Below are positions 17,503-28,263 of a DNA stretch of 64,000 nucleotides, one piece after another; positions within the stretch are counted from its first letter, which is position 1, and each line of letters opens with the position of its first letter. The position numbers and the translations under genes are program-made. Under the pieces are notes generated by a model, which saw only the letters and a program-made list of their open reading frames with translations, had not been told where the DNA came from and did not search any database. The stretch is from Pseudomonas sp. MF4836. Its GTDB lineage: Bacteria; Pseudomonadota; Gammaproteobacteria; Pseudomonadales; Pseudomonadaceae. The stretch covers positions 1 to 64,000 of the forward strand of contig NZ_MVOL01000013.1 of assembly GCF_002018875.1 (NCBI RefSeq), given 5' to 3'.

Positions 17503-18174
17503 TCAGCCTTTGTTGTGGTCGATGTCCAGCTTGTAGAAGGTCACCTTGCCGCCTTCGCTGGTGTAGCCGGTGTTGTCCTGCACATAGACCCCGGCCTTGA
17601 AGTACAGCGGCTTGTCGCGCCAGGTGGCGCTGATCTTGTTGTCCCACTGGTAGCCGGCGGCGCTGATGCTCAGCGTGCCGCTGCGACTGAGGTGGATCAG
17701 GTAGGAGAACTCGCGGTCCAGCTTGACGTTCTCGGCGATGGTGATGACCCGGCCTTCCTTGTCGTCCGGACGCATGCGCACCTTGGCCACGATATTGCCG
17801 CTCAGCTTGCTGGTCTTGTACTGGTACTCGACCTTCACCAGCGGCTTGGTGCTGTTGTAGGCGTGGATCTGGCCGATGACGATCTTGCCCGAGGAAGGCA
17901 CCTGGTTCACCGCCAGGGTCGCGTACAACAGGTTGTCGGCGTCGGGGTAGGTCCAGTTGCGCAGGGTGCCGTTGGAGTAGGTCTCGCGCAGTTCGGTGCG
18001 CGGGTAGATGGCGTTTTCGGTCTTGGAGCCGGTCACGGGGGACCAGAAGAACAGGGTGCCGGTGTTGGAGTGGAAGTACTGATCCTTGAAACCACTCACC
18101 AGTCGTGGTGTGTCGATGGTGGCCGGCGGGTTGCCGACGGGAACGCTGAGGTTCCAGGTTGCCAGGTCGATCAT
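17503..18174 (-). CDS. polysaccharide lyase family 7 (alginate lyase)
   Basis: Single-domain PL7 enzyme of 223 residues. All three PL7 signature regions are present: RTELRE (residues ~60-65), GQIHAY and YFKAGVYVQ near the C-terminus, supplying the catalytic Arg, His, Gln and Tyr of the jelly-roll cleft. It should cleave alginate or a related uronan by beta-elimination. No signal peptide is visible: the protein starts directly with MIDLATWNLSVP. It converges on fba. Confidence 0.9.
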   Translation of the reverse strand: MIDLATWNLSVPVGNPPATIDTPRLVSGFKDQYFHSNTGTLFFWSPVTGSKTENAIYPRTELRETYSNGTLRNWTYPDADNLLYATLAVNQVPSSGKIVIGQIHAYNSTKPLVKVEYQYKTSKLSGNIVAKVRMRPDDKEGRVITIAENVKLDREFSYLIHLSRSGTLSISAAGYQWDNKISATWRDKPLYFKAGVYVQDNTGYTSEGGKVTFYKLDIDHNKG

Positions 18175-18493
18175 GGTCGGGGGTTTCCACGGTTGAGGCA
18201 GGGGCAGGCACGCAAGGCTTTAGCCTGCGGTTTTTCAGGGGTGGTCTTTATAGCGTAGAAGGCATCGCGGTTAACGCCCGTCTGGCGGATGCTTGACGTC
18301 AAGCCTTTGTCCTGCGGCGTTTTTTCCCTTGATACGGGGCTTTCGCGGGTGACCGTTAGTCGGGTGCCCGCTGCTTTGGCACGGTGATGTCCTTTTGACA
18401 GCTTCTGCTTTGCCGGATCCGGGTCTAGAGTGAAGACTCAGTTTTTGTCCGGTTTTCTTCGGTTTCCGGCCTTACGCACACAAGAGAAGCAGC
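18175..18493. other. 319-base intergenic region
   Basis: Divergent control region between the lyase and the c-di-GMP protein. It contains a perfect 14-base palindrome (18291-18304) and a TTGACA at 18395-18400 without a convincing -10 at 17 bases. No ORF with a ribosome-binding site is seen. Confidence 0.6.
18291..18304. promoter_or_regulatory. perfect palindrome GCTTGACGTCAAGC
   Basis: A 14-base perfect palindrome upstream of both divergent genes, 116 bases from the lyase start and 190 from the GGDEF-EAL start. It could be an operator; the protein is unknown. Confidence 0.4.
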
Positions 18494-20617
18494 ATGGAAT
18501 GCGCGCAACCCAAGCCAGGTGACGGCAGCTCAGTCCTTTTGATCGTTGATGACTACCCCGAGAATCTGATCAGCATGCGGGCGCTGCTGCAGCGCCAGGA
18601 CTGGCAGGTCATGACGGCCGCATCCGGTATCGAGGCCCTCAACCTGCTGCTTGAACACGAAGTCGACCTGGTGCTGCTGGATGTGCAGATGCCCGGGATG
18701 GACGGCTTCGAAGTTGCGCGACTGATGCGTGGCAGCCAGCGGACACGTCTGACCCCGATCATCTTCCTGACCGCCAACGAACAATCCCAGGACGCGGTGA
18801 TCAAGGGCTACGCCAGCGGCGCCGTGGATTACCTGTTCAAGCCTTTCGATCCGCAAATCCTCAAGCCCAAGGTGCAGACCCTGCTGGAACAGCAGCGCAA
18901 TCGCCGTGCCTTGCAGCGCCTGAGCCACGAGCTGGAAGCCGCCCGGGCGTTCAACGCCTCGGTGTTGGCCAATGCCGCCGAAGGCATCCTGGTGGTGGGC
19001 GAGGGCGGGCTTATCGAGTTTGCCAACCCGGCGATTTCGCGTTTGCTCGAGTTCCAGGACAACAGCCTGGAAGGCAATGCGCTGCTCAGTTTTGTGCAAA
19101 AGCCGCAGATGCCGGTCTGGCGCGACTCCGAGTTCTACGCCAGCTATGCCCGGGGCGAAACCTATCGCCTGCATGACGCCACGCTCTGTACCCGCACGGG
19201 GCAGCAGGTCTCGGTGGCCCTGTCCTGCGCGCCGCTGTCCACTGAGCAGAAGGCCATGGTGGTTACGGTGCTGGACATGTCCGAGGTGCGCCATCTGCAC
19301 CAGCAACTGGAATACCAGGCCGTGACCGATCCCTTGACCGGCCTGCTCAACCGCCGGGGGTTTTACCAGACGGTGGAGAACCTGCTGCTGCGCCAGGAGC
19401 GCCCGGAAAAGTCCCTGGTGCTGCTGTACCTGGACCTGGACGGCTTCAAGCGAGTCAACGATTCCCTGGGGCACGATGCCGGTGACCGGGTCCTGCGCTG
19501 GGTCTCGGAGCAGTTGCGAGCCTGCTTGCGCTCGTTCGATATCCTGGCGCGCATGGGGGGGGATGAATTCACCGCGTTGCTGGACCTGGAGCAGCCAGAG
19601 CAGGCAGCAAAGATCGCGGAAAAACTCATCGAGCGGGTGTCGATCTGTCAGCAGATCGATGGCCTGGATATCGTCCTCGGCGTCAGCATCGGCATTGCCA
19701 CGTACCCCGATTGCGGTGCCGATCTCGATGGCCTGCTGCGTGCCTCCGACATCGCCATGTACGAGGCCAAGCGCGCCGGACGCCAGCAGTATCGCTACTA
19801 CGATCATGAAATGAACGGCCGGGCGCGCTCGCGGCTGATGCTTGAGGACAGCGTGCGCAACGCCATCAAGCACAAGGAATTCAACCTGGTGTATCAACCC
19901 CAGGTGGCGATTGCCGATGGCCGCCTGCGTGGCTTCGAGGCGTTGTTGCGCTGGCAGCACCCGAGTGTCGGCGACGTCCCGCCGGGGCTGTTTCTGCCGT
20001 TGCTGGAAGAGGCGCGGCTGATCAGCCGCCTGGGCAGCTGGATCTACCACCGCGGCGCCGCTCAGCGCCGGCGCTGGCAGGGCCTGTTCAGCGAGGACAT
20101 GGTGCTGGCCATCAGCTTGAGCAACACGCAGTTCGGCTTGCCCAATCTGGTCACCGAATTGCGCCGGGTCCTTGAGCGTCACGGCCTGCAGCCCCGGCAG
20201 CTGGAGGTCGAAGTCACCGAGGAGGCCCTGCTCCAAAACCCTGACGAGACGCGCAAACAGTTGCGCCTGCTGCGTCACCTTGGGGTGCGGGTGGCGCTGG
20301 ATGACTTTGGCTCGGGCGTCTGTTCCCTGGCCCATCTGCGCGACCTGGAGCTCGATACCCTCAAGCTCGACCGGCACCTGATCGCGCGCTTGCCGGATTC
20401 GCCGCGCGACGCGGCGATAGCCCGCAGCACCATCGATTTGTGCAAGCAATTCGGGCTGCTGGTGATTGCCGAGGGCGTGGAAACCCTCGAGCAATATCAA
20501 TGGCTGCAAGCCAATGGCTGCCAGTACGTGCAGGGCTTCCTGGTGGCGCGGCCGCTGATGGCCAGTGACGCCCGGCGCTTTGCCCAGCCCTTCGACTGGA
20601 GCGCGTTACCGGGCTGA
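18494..20617 (+). CDS. response regulator with PAS, GGDEF and EAL domains (c-di-GMP turnover)
   Basis: Protein of 707 residues: receiver domain (residues ~14-130, phospho-acceptor D63 in LLDVQMPGMDG, conserved Lys in FKPFD), PAS domain (~150-270), diguanylate cyclase domain with intact GGDEF at 355-359 and an RxxD inhibitory site (RSFD) five residues before it, and a phosphodiesterase domain with EAL at 482-484, DDFGSG, LKLDR and AEGVET. The usual Asn of the NLS metal-binding motif is Ser541 (ISLSN), so phosphodiesterase activity is uncertain. The cognate histidine kinase is not in the window. Confidence 0.93.
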   Translation: MECAQPKPGDGSSVLLIVDDYPENLISMRALLQRQDWQVMTAASGIEALNLLLEHEVDLVLLDVQMPGMDGFEVARLMRGSQRTRLTPIIFLTANEQSQDAVIKGYASGAVDYLFKPFDPQILKPKVQTLLEQQRNRRALQRLSHELEAARAFNASVLANAAEGILVVGEGGLIEFANPAISRLLEFQDNSLEGNALLSFVQKPQMPVWRDSEFYASYARGETYRLHDATLCTRTGQQVSVALSCAPLSTEQKAMVVTVLDMSEVRHLHQQLEYQAVTDPLTGLLNRRGFYQTVENLLLRQERPEKSLVLLYLDLDGFKRVNDSLGHDAGDRVLRWVSEQLRACLRSFDILARMGGDEFTALLDLEQPEQAAKIAEKLIERVSICQQIDGLDIVLGVSIGIATYPDCGADLDGLLRASDIAMYEAKRAGRQQYRYYDHEMNGRARSRLMLEDSVRNAIKHKEFNLVYQPQVAIADGRLRGFEALLRWQHPSVGDVPPGLFLPLLEEARLISRLGSWIYHRGAAQRRRWQGLFSEDMVLAISLSNTQFGLPNLVTELRRVLERHGLQPRQLEVEVTEEALLQNPDETRKQLRLLRHLGVRVALDDFGSGVCSLAHLRDLELDTLKLDRHLIARLPDSPRDAAIARSTIDLCKQFGLLVIAEGVETLEQYQWLQANGCQYVQGFLVARPLMASDARRFAQPFDWSALPG

Positions 20618-20659
20618 ATTCGCTACACTGGCGACCTTTCGTGACTCTGTTGCCGCCCC

Positions 20660-21172
20660 ATGACCGCCTTGAAATACCTCCAGGCCTACCCGGCCGCTCT
20701 TCAAGAACAAATCCGCCAATTGATCGCCCAGGGGCGCTTGGGCGACTACCTGAGCCAGCGTTATCCGCAAAAGCATGGGGTGCAGAGCGACAAGGCGCTG
20801 TACGGCTATGTGCTGGAACTCAAGCAGGAATACCTGCGCAACGCGCCGGCCGTGGACAAGGTGCTGTTCGATAATCGCCTGGACCTGACCCACCGCGCCC
20901 TGGGCCTGCACACGGCGATCTCCCGGGTACAGGGCGGCAAGCTCAAGGCCAAGAAGGAAATCCGCATCGCTTCGCTGTTCAAGGAGGCCGCCCCGGAGTT
21001 TCTGCGCATGATCGTGGTGCACGAACTGGCGCACTTCAAGGAATCGGACCATAACAAAGCGTTCTACAAGCTCTGCGAGCACATGCTGCCGGGCTATCAC
21101 CAGCTGGAATTCGACCTGCGGGTCTACCTCACCTGGCGTGATCTGCAGGGCAAGGCGGACGTGGTGGGATAA
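20660..21172 (+). CDS. YgjP-like M48-type metallopeptidase
   Basis: Protein of 170 residues with the zinc motif HELAH followed ten residues later by another His (KESDHNKAFY), the arrangement of the YgjP/WLM-type gluzincin group. It has no signal peptide, so it is probably cytoplasmic. The ribosome-binding site is weak. A winged-helix gene follows 22 bases later on the same strand, probably in one unit. Confidence 0.8.
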   Translation: MTALKYLQAYPAALQEQIRQLIAQGRLGDYLSQRYPQKHGVQSDKALYGYVLELKQEYLRNAPAVDKVLFDNRLDLTHRALGLHTAISRVQGGKLKAKKEIRIASLFKEAAPEFLRMIVVHELAHFKESDHNKAFYKLCEHMLPGYHQLEFDLRVYLTWRDLQGKADVVG

Positions 21173-21194
21173 CCCAAGCAACAAGGAGTAGGCG

Positions 21195-21491
21195 ATGGAT
21201 GTGAGCAAGACCAAAAGCAGCTTTTACCGGCGCTTGTACGTGGCGTACCTGATCGACAGCGGGCTGGCCAGCAGTGTACCGGCGCTGACCGAGGCCACGG
21301 GCATGCCCCGGCGCACCGCCCAGGACACCATCGCCGCCCTGGCGGACCTGGACATCGTCTGCGAGTTCGAGCAGCAGGATGGCGCGCGCAACCACGCCGG
21401 GCGCTACCAGGTCCAGGACTGGGGCGCGATCGACAAGGGCTGGATCGCCAGCCACCTGCCGCAGATCAAGGCGGTGCTGGGCTACCCCTGA
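21195..21491 (+). CDS. winged helix-turn-helix protein (HTH_43-like)
   Basis: Small basic protein of 98 residues. A central helix-turn-helix (ALTEATGMPRRTAQDTIAAL, then ADLDIVCEF) and a wing segment (GRYQVQDWGAID) resemble the HTH_43 winged-helix group. It probably binds DNA; no ligand domain is present. AGGAG precedes the ATG. It is the second gene after the YgjP-like peptidase. Confidence 0.75.
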   Translation: MDVSKTKSSFYRRLYVAYLIDSGLASSVPALTEATGMPRRTAQDTIAALADLDIVCEFEQQDGARNHAGRYQVQDWGAIDKGWIASHLPQIKAVLGYP

Positions 21492-21513
21492 ACACCGCCG
21501 AAGCCGCGTCGGC

Positions 21514-21966
21514 TCAAGCCTTGCGCATGCCGATGTGGGGGATGCCGTCCTCGACGTACTCCTCGCCCGCCACGCTGAAGCCGTAGCGGCCGTAGTAGCC
21601 CTGCAAATGTGCCTGGGCCGAGAGGTAGATCGGCGTGTCGGGCCAGTACTTCTCGGCCTGCACCAGGGCGTGCTCCATCAGCGTGTGGCCCAGGCCCTGG
21701 CTGCGTGCCTCGGGCGCGATGACCACGCGGCCGATCACCACATCGCCGCCCTGGGACGTCGGGTCGAGCAGGCGCAGGTAGGCCACCAGGCGGTCGTTGT
21801 GCCAGGCCATCAGGTGGCAGGTGTCGCCGTCCAGGTCCTGGCCATCGACTTCCTGATAGGCGCATTTCTGCTCGACCACGAACACCTCGGTGCGCAGCTG
21901 CAGAATGGCGTACAACTGTTCCTTGCCCAGGTCAGTGTGGTGTTTGCAGACCCAATCGATTGTCAT
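21514..21966 (-). CDS. GNAT acetyltransferase, ElaA family
   Basis: Single GNAT domain of 150 residues. Early LRTEVFVVEQ.CAYQEVDG and acetyl-CoA-binding VIAPEARSQGLGHTLMEHAL identify the ElaA branch, whose physiological acceptor is unknown. I set the start at the ATG at 21966 because AGGA lies 7 bases before it; a GTG two codons upstream leaves no room for a ribosome-binding site. Confidence 0.88.
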   Translation of the reverse strand: MTIDWVCKHHTDLGKEQLYAILQLRTEVFVVEQKCAYQEVDGQDLDGDTCHLMAWHNDRLVAYLRLLDPTSQGGDVVIGRVVIAPEARSQGLGHTLMEHALVQAEKYWPDTPIYLSAQAHLQGYYGRYGFSVAGEEYVEDGIPHIGMRKA

Positions 21967-22242
21967 GTTCACGTCCTGTCAAAAACTGTGCAGCGATACT
22001 AAGCGTCCCTCTCCAGGATGTCTTGCGCGGGGCGGTGGGGGCGAGGATTTATGTGAGGTGGATCAAAATGCCATCATTGTCTTGGATGGGGTCTGTCTTC
22101 TTTGTGTAATCTGCAATCGAGCGCTTTGCACTGGCTCCCATGAGCTAATGTTAGGTCCGGGTTGTGGTCACGCAGTGGCCAGCAGGACCTCGGGTTCCGC
22201 CGAAATCACGCAGGGCTCCGCGCCCGCTAAGGATCTTTGAGC

Positions 22243-22980
22243 ATGCCGCGATTGCATCGAGCGTTTGCTTTGATTGGATTGCTGTTGCTGGGCCAGAGCG
22301 CGTCCGCGGAAAAATTGCGCCTGGTGGCCGACGTCTGGCCGCCGTTTACCGATGCCACGCTGGTCAATGGCGGGCTGGCCACGGATATCGTCAGCACCGC
22401 CCTGGCCCGTGCCGGGTACCCCAGCGAGTTCGAACAGGTGCCCTGGGCCCGGGCGCTGATGGGGGTGGGCGAGGGCCGCTACGACGTGCTGGTCAATGCC
22501 TGGTACAACGATGCGCGAACCCAGTTGGGGCAGTTTTCCGCCGAGTACCTGCTGAACCGGGTGCGCTTTATCAAGCGCAAGGACGCTCCGCTGGAATATC
22601 AGGACCTCAAGCAGTTGCACGAATACCCGATTGCCGTGGTTCGCGGTTATGCCTACGCCCCCGAATTCGACAACGACCCGCTGTTGCAGAAAGTCCCGGT
22701 GCACAACTTCGCCATGGCGGTGCGCATGCTGGCGGCCGACCGGGTTCAACTGACCCTGGAAGACGAGTACGTCGCCCGCTATTACCTGGCCCGGGAATCA
22801 CCCCGAGTGCGCAATGCCGTGGAGTTCGTGCCCAAGCCCCTGAGCGAAAACAGCCTGCATATCCTGGTCAGCCTGAAAAACCCGGACCACGCCAAGATCG
22901 TCGCCGGCTTCGACCGCGAAATCGCCAAGATGAAAGCCGATGGCAGTTATGACCGGCTCTTGCGCGAACACGGTATGTAG
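22243..22980 (+). CDS. periplasmic solute-binding protein (family 3 type)
   Basis: Protein of 245 residues with a signal peptide (cleavage near SASA-EKL) and a family 3 solute-binding fold (LRLVADVWPPFTD, WARALMGVGEGRYDVLVNAWYND, GYAYAPEF). Such orphan proteins bind amino acids or similar small solutes, or act as accessory sensor proteins. No ABC permease or ATPase is next to it, so its transport partner is unknown. The ATG at 22243 follows AAGGA by 9 bases; a TTG two codons earlier is less likely. Confidence 0.8.
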   Translation: MPRLHRAFALIGLLLLGQSASAEKLRLVADVWPPFTDATLVNGGLATDIVSTALARAGYPSEFEQVPWARALMGVGEGRYDVLVNAWYNDARTQLGQFSAEYLLNRVRFIKRKDAPLEYQDLKQLHEYPIAVVRGYAYAPEFDNDPLLQKVPVHNFAMAVRMLAADRVQLTLEDEYVARYYLARESPRVRNAVEFVPKPLSENSLHILVSLKNPDHAKIVAGFDREIAKMKADGSYDRLLREHGM

Positions 22981-22990
22981 GAGAGGGACA

Positions 22991-23041
22991 GCGGCAAGCG
23001 GGAAGCAGTCCGCGGACCACTTGCAGCTCGCAGCTTGCCGC
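22991..23041. repeat. intergenic palindrome (AAGCTTGCAGC type)
   Basis: Arms GCGGCAAGC (22991-22999) and GCTTGCCGC (23033-23041) enclose a Lys-codon-like AAGC-rich loop. It lies between two converging genes and resembles the repeats at 2717 and 29832; it may also stop transcription. Confidence 0.55.
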
Positions 23042-23045
23042 TGCG

Positions 23046-25220
23046 TCACTCTGCTCTTATGAGGTGGACTGCCAGGGTTCGCAGGGGCCCCAGCTGCCGG
23101 CATATGAGCGCCAGTTGGCTTTGCACCAGGCGCTGGCCTTCGTCGATTTCATCCGGCATCTGTTCCAGCTCATTGGCCAGGGCTTCTTCGGCATCGCTCT
23201 GGATGGCGATCGGGGTTTTGCTGGCCAGGCCCTGGGCGATTTCGTCGATGCTGGCTGCCAGGCTGACCCCGGCGCCTTCGATCAGGTGTTCCCGGACTTC
23301 GGCCGGCAGCTGGGTCTCGCGGTGGGCACCGAGGCCCGAGAGGTAGCTGAGCAAGGTGTGGGACAGCACCAGGAAGCGGAAGCCCACGTCCGCTTCCTTA
23401 CGGAAGTGCCCGGGCTCCATCAGCATATTGGCCAGGGTAGTGGACAGCGCCGCATCGGCGTTGTGGGCGTTGCGTCGGGCCAGGCGGTAGGCCAGGTCGT
23501 CGCTTTTGCCGGCGGCGTACTGCTGCATGATCTGGCGCAAGTAGATGCTGTTGCAGGTCAGGGTGTTGGCCAGCACTTTGTTCAGGCGTCGGCCCTGCCA
23601 GTCGGGCAGGAATAGAAATACCGCGAGGCCGGCGATCAGGCTGCCCAGCAGGGTATCGAACAGGCGTGGCAGGAACAGCCCATAACCGTCGCCGACCTGG
23701 TTGAAGCAGAACAGCACCATCAGGGTGATGGCCGCCGTCGCCAGGGTGTAGCGCGTGGTGCGGTTGATAAAGAACACCACGCCGGCTGCGATCGCGAACA
23801 ACGACTGCACCAGCGGGCTCGGGAACAGATCGAACAGGGCCCAGGCCACGGTCAGGCCGATGGCGGTGCCGATGATCCGCTGGCCGAGCTTGCGTCGCGT
23901 GGCGCCGTAGTTCGGTTGGCACACGAAAAGCGTGGTGAGGATGATCCAGTAGCCCTGGGAGGGGTGAATCAAATGCACCATGCCGTAGCCGATGGTCAGC
24001 GCCAGCGGCAGGCGCAGGGCATGGCGAAACAGCAGCGACGTCGGCGTCAGCTGAGTGCGCAGGCGCAGCCAGACATCCTTCAGGTTGCGCGGTGAACGGT
24101 CCAGCAGGCTGCTGTCGGTGGCGTCGGCCAGGGCGTCGGGGTTGCTGGCATCGCTGAGCAAGCGGTCCAGGGTCCCGAGGTTCGCCGCCAGCGCCCGCAG
24201 CGAGCGCAGCAACCCGCGCCAGGCCGGGTTGCTCTGGATCCGCAGATGCTCCAGGGAGGCGTGCAGGTCGTTCAGGGCTTCGGCAAAGCTGGCGTCGTAG
24301 ACGAACGGCTGGCGCAGCTGGATCGACTCGGCCAGGGCCCGGCAGGCCTTGCCTTGCTGACGCAGCAGGCGCTGGCAGCGGAACAATACGTCGCTGTGGA
24401 AGAACGCATCGGCCAGGGCGTTGTACGGGTAGTGCGAGGAGCTGGCCCGCTCGTGGATGTCCTGGGCCAGGAAGTACAGCTTCAGGTAGCGACTGACCTT
24501 GGACCCCGGCCGGCCATTGCCGACTCGGTGCAGGATTATTTCCTTGGCCGCGTTGAGTGCAGCCACCACCTTGCCGTTCTGTTGCGCCAGTTCCAGGCGC
24601 CGGGCTTCGACGTCCAGCTGGCGGATCGGCTCGAACAGAGACGATTTGAGCTTCAGGTAATACCCCAGCTCGCGAAACAGCCGGGCCAGGCTCTGTTGCA
24701 CCGGCTGGTTGGAGAACAGCGCCTGCCACAGCACCGAGAGCAGGCCGTACCAGGCGGCGCCGGCCACCAGCAGCACCGGTTCGTGCCAGAAGTCGGTGAC
24801 CGCGCCGCCGCGCTGATCCACGCCGATCATGGTATAGACCGACAGAATCAGGGTCGCCGAGGCAATCGCGCCGTAACGTTCGCCGAGGGCACCGAGCATG
24901 GTCAGGCCGAAGCTGGCCAACGCCAGGGCGATGACGAATATCCAGGGGTAGGGGAACAGCAATTCGACCGAGAAGGCCGCGACACTGAAGCACACCAGGG
25001 TCACGGCCAGGGCGTTGAGGCGACCCTGCCAGCTGTCGTCGGTCTCGGCCAGGGCGCTGGCGATAATCCCCAGGAACAGCGGGATCAGCAAGCCCATCTC
25101 GTCCTGGTACCAGCACAGCGCCATGCTGCCGGTCAGGGCGATGAACACCCGCACGCTGTAGCTGAATTTATCCAGTGCCCAAAGACGGCGCAGGGAGTGG
25201 CGAAAAGAGGTCGAGGACAT
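23046..25220 (-). CDS. FUSC family inner-membrane protein, YccS-like
   Basis: Protein of 724 residues with two clusters of hydrophobic segments (residues ~20-165 and ~395-525), each followed by a long soluble region, the YccS/FUSC layout related to aromatic acid exporters (AaeB). Typical stretches are GLLIPLFLGIIASALAETDD and 'LTTLFVCQPNYGATRRKL' followed by RIIGT. Probable efflux-related function, substrate unknown. It is a single gene with a weak ribosome-binding site. Confidence 0.88.
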   Translation of the reverse strand: MSSTSFRHSLRRLWALDKFSYSVRVFIALTGSMALCWYQDEMGLLIPLFLGIIASALAETDDSWQGRLNALAVTLVCFSVAAFSVELLFPYPWIFVIALALASFGLTMLGALGERYGAIASATLILSVYTMIGVDQRGGAVTDFWHEPVLLVAGAAWYGLLSVLWQALFSNQPVQQSLARLFRELGYYLKLKSSLFEPIRQLDVEARRLELAQQNGKVVAALNAAKEIILHRVGNGRPGSKVSRYLKLYFLAQDIHERASSSHYPYNALADAFFHSDVLFRCQRLLRQQGKACRALAESIQLRQPFVYDASFAEALNDLHASLEHLRIQSNPAWRGLLRSLRALAANLGTLDRLLSDASNPDALADATDSSLLDRSPRNLKDVWLRLRTQLTPTSLLFRHALRLPLALTIGYGMVHLIHPSQGYWIILTTLFVCQPNYGATRRKLGQRIIGTAIGLTVAWALFDLFPSPLVQSLFAIAAGVVFFINRTTRYTLATAAITLMVLFCFNQVGDGYGLFLPRLFDTLLGSLIAGLAVFLFLPDWQGRRLNKVLANTLTCNSIYLRQIMQQYAAGKSDDLAYRLARRNAHNADAALSTTLANMLMEPGHFRKEADVGFRFLVLSHTLLSYLSGLGAHRETQLPAEVREHLIEGAGVSLAASIDEIAQGLASKTPIAIQSDAEEALANELEQMPDEIDEGQRLVQSQLALICRQLGPLRTLAVHLIRAE

Positions 25221-25358
25221 GAAGTGGGGAGGGCCTTCCGGGGCGATCTGGGTAAATTGAGCCAGTATTGACGACGGCGCAATGGCGTCGTCACATCCTG
25301 GAGCAAAATCTGTTCCTTCCTTGTACCGCTCACACCTCCCGAGGCAAGCGTCGCCGCC

Positions 25359-26537
25359 TCAGACGTACTGCGCGGCCGCGTAACCCGAAGCCCAGGCCCA
25401 CTGGAAATTGAAGCCGCCGAGGTGGCCGGTCACGTCCAGTACTTCGCCGATAAAGTACAGCCCCGGGCTTTTCAGCGACTCCATGGTCTTGGACGACACT
25501 TCGCGGGTGTCGACGCCGCCCAGGGTCACTTCGGCGGTGCGGTAGCCTTCGGTGCCCGCCGGCACCAGTTTCCAGCTCGCCAGTTTCTCGGCGATCTCGG
25601 CGATTTCGGCGTGGGTGTATTGCTTCATCGGTTTGGAGACGAACCAGTTGTCCGCCAGCAGGTTGGCCATCTTCTTGGTGAAGATTTCGCCGAGCAGGGT
25701 TTTCAATTCGCTGTTGGGGCGTTCGGCCTGCTGTTGATTCAGCCAGTCGAGGGCATCGTGGTCCGGCAGCAGATTGATCTCCACCGTGTCGCCCGGTTCC
25801 CAGAAGGACGAAATCTGCAGGATCGCCGGGCCGCTGAGACCACGGTGGGTGAACAGGATGTTCTCGCGAAAGCTTTGTTCGTTGCAGCTCACCAGGCAAT
25901 CCACCGAGGTCCCGGACAGCTCGCCGCACAGCTCCTTGAGCTGGTCGGTGATGGTGAACGGCAGCAGCCCGGCGCGGGTCGGCAGCAGCTCGTGGCCGAA
26001 CTGCCGGGCCACCTGGTAACCAAAGCCGGTGGCACCCAGGGTCGGGATCGACAGGCCGCCGGTGGCGATCACCAGGGACGTGCACTGCAACGGGCCGAGG
26101 GTGGTTTGCAGCAGGTAGCCGTGTTCGAGCTTTTCGATCTGCTCGATGGCGGTGTCCAGGTGCAGCGTGACCCCGGCCTGGTCGCACTCGTCGAGCAGCA
26201 TGCCGAGGATGTCGCTGGACTTGTTATCGCAGAACAACTGGCCGAGTTTTTTCTCGTGATACGGCACGCCGTGCTTGGCCACCATGGCGATGAAATCCCA
26301 CTGGGTGTAGCGGGCCAGGGCAGATTTGCAGAAGTGCGCGTTCTGCGAGAGAAAATTGCCCGGTTCGGTGTACATGTTGGTGAAATTGCAGCGGCCACCG
26401 CCGGACATCAGGATTTTCTTGCCCGCCTTGTTGGCGTGGTCGAGCAACATCACCTGGCGTCCACGACCGGCAGCGGTCAGGGCGCACATCAGGCCTGCGG
26501 CGCCAGCGCCAATGATCACGACTTCGGTAGAGCGCAA
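25359..26537 (-). CDS. FAD-dependent oxidoreductase, HI0933/YhiN family
   Basis: Flavoprotein of 392 residues. N-terminal dinucleotide-binding motif VVIIGAGAAGLM, then MSGGGRCNFTN and C-terminal GEVLDVTGHLGGFNFQWAWASG, which define the HI0933-like family of unknown substrate. The start is a TTG at 26537, five bases after AGAGGA; the longer frame from 26684 is read through a REP element and is not credible. Confidence 0.88.
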   Translation of the reverse strand: MRSTEVVIIGAGAAGLMCALTAAGRGRQVMLLDHANKAGKKILMSGGGRCNFTNMYTEPGNFLSQNAHFCKSALARYTQWDFIAMVAKHGVPYHEKKLGQLFCDNKSSDILGMLLDECDQAGVTLHLDTAIEQIEKLEHGYLLQTTLGPLQCTSLVIATGGLSIPTLGATGFGYQVARQFGHELLPTRAGLLPFTITDQLKELCGELSGTSVDCLVSCNEQSFRENILFTHRGLSGPAILQISSFWEPGDTVEINLLPDHDALDWLNQQQAERPNSELKTLLGEIFTKKMANLLADNWFVSKPMKQYTHAEIAEIAEKLASWKLVPAGTEGYRTAEVTLGGVDTREVSSKTMESLKSPGLYFIGEVLDVTGHLGGFNFQWAWASGYAAAQYV

Positions 26538-26582
26538 AACGGTGTCCTCTGAAATTCTGGGTTCGAGCAGTACAGCGTGTGT

Positions 26583-26684
26583 GTGGCGCGGGAGCTTGCT
26601 TGGGCAGCGCGGCGGGTCAGTCAAACTGTGGCCGCGGGTTTTGCGAGCGCTGCGCGCTCGAGCGGGAGCAAGCTCCCTCGCCAC
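26583..26684. repeat. REPIN, one arm degenerate
   Basis: A decayed REP (GTGGCGCGGGAGCTTGCTT, 26583 onward) pairs with an intact inverted REP at 26662-26684, upstream of the HI0933-like gene and downstream of dbpA. Confidence 0.8.
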
Positions 26685-26727
26685 AGCAAGCTCCCACCTT
26701 GAGGCCCCCTATACAGGAGGGCCGCGA

Positions 26728-28113
<1,386 letters not shown>

Positions 28114-28263
28114 GGGACTGGCCTGCAAAACAAAATGTCGCGCAGTGTAGCAGCCTCGCCCGCCGAACCTGCAAATTCTGGACGAGCAGCCATTGACGTT
28201 GCCGCTGTCGCCAGGCTGCGTGCCGGTGTACATCAGGAGGTATCGCGTTGTCAGCGAGGTCCA

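Noticed and set aside
18377..18384. TGGCACGG resembling a sigma-54 -24 element before the GGDEF-EAL gene
   Set aside because: The -12 position reads TGTCC rather than TTGCW, so the required GC is missing.
18530..20509. 659-codon open frame antisense to the GGDEF-EAL gene
   Set aside because: Same codon-bias shadow; no domain or start signal.
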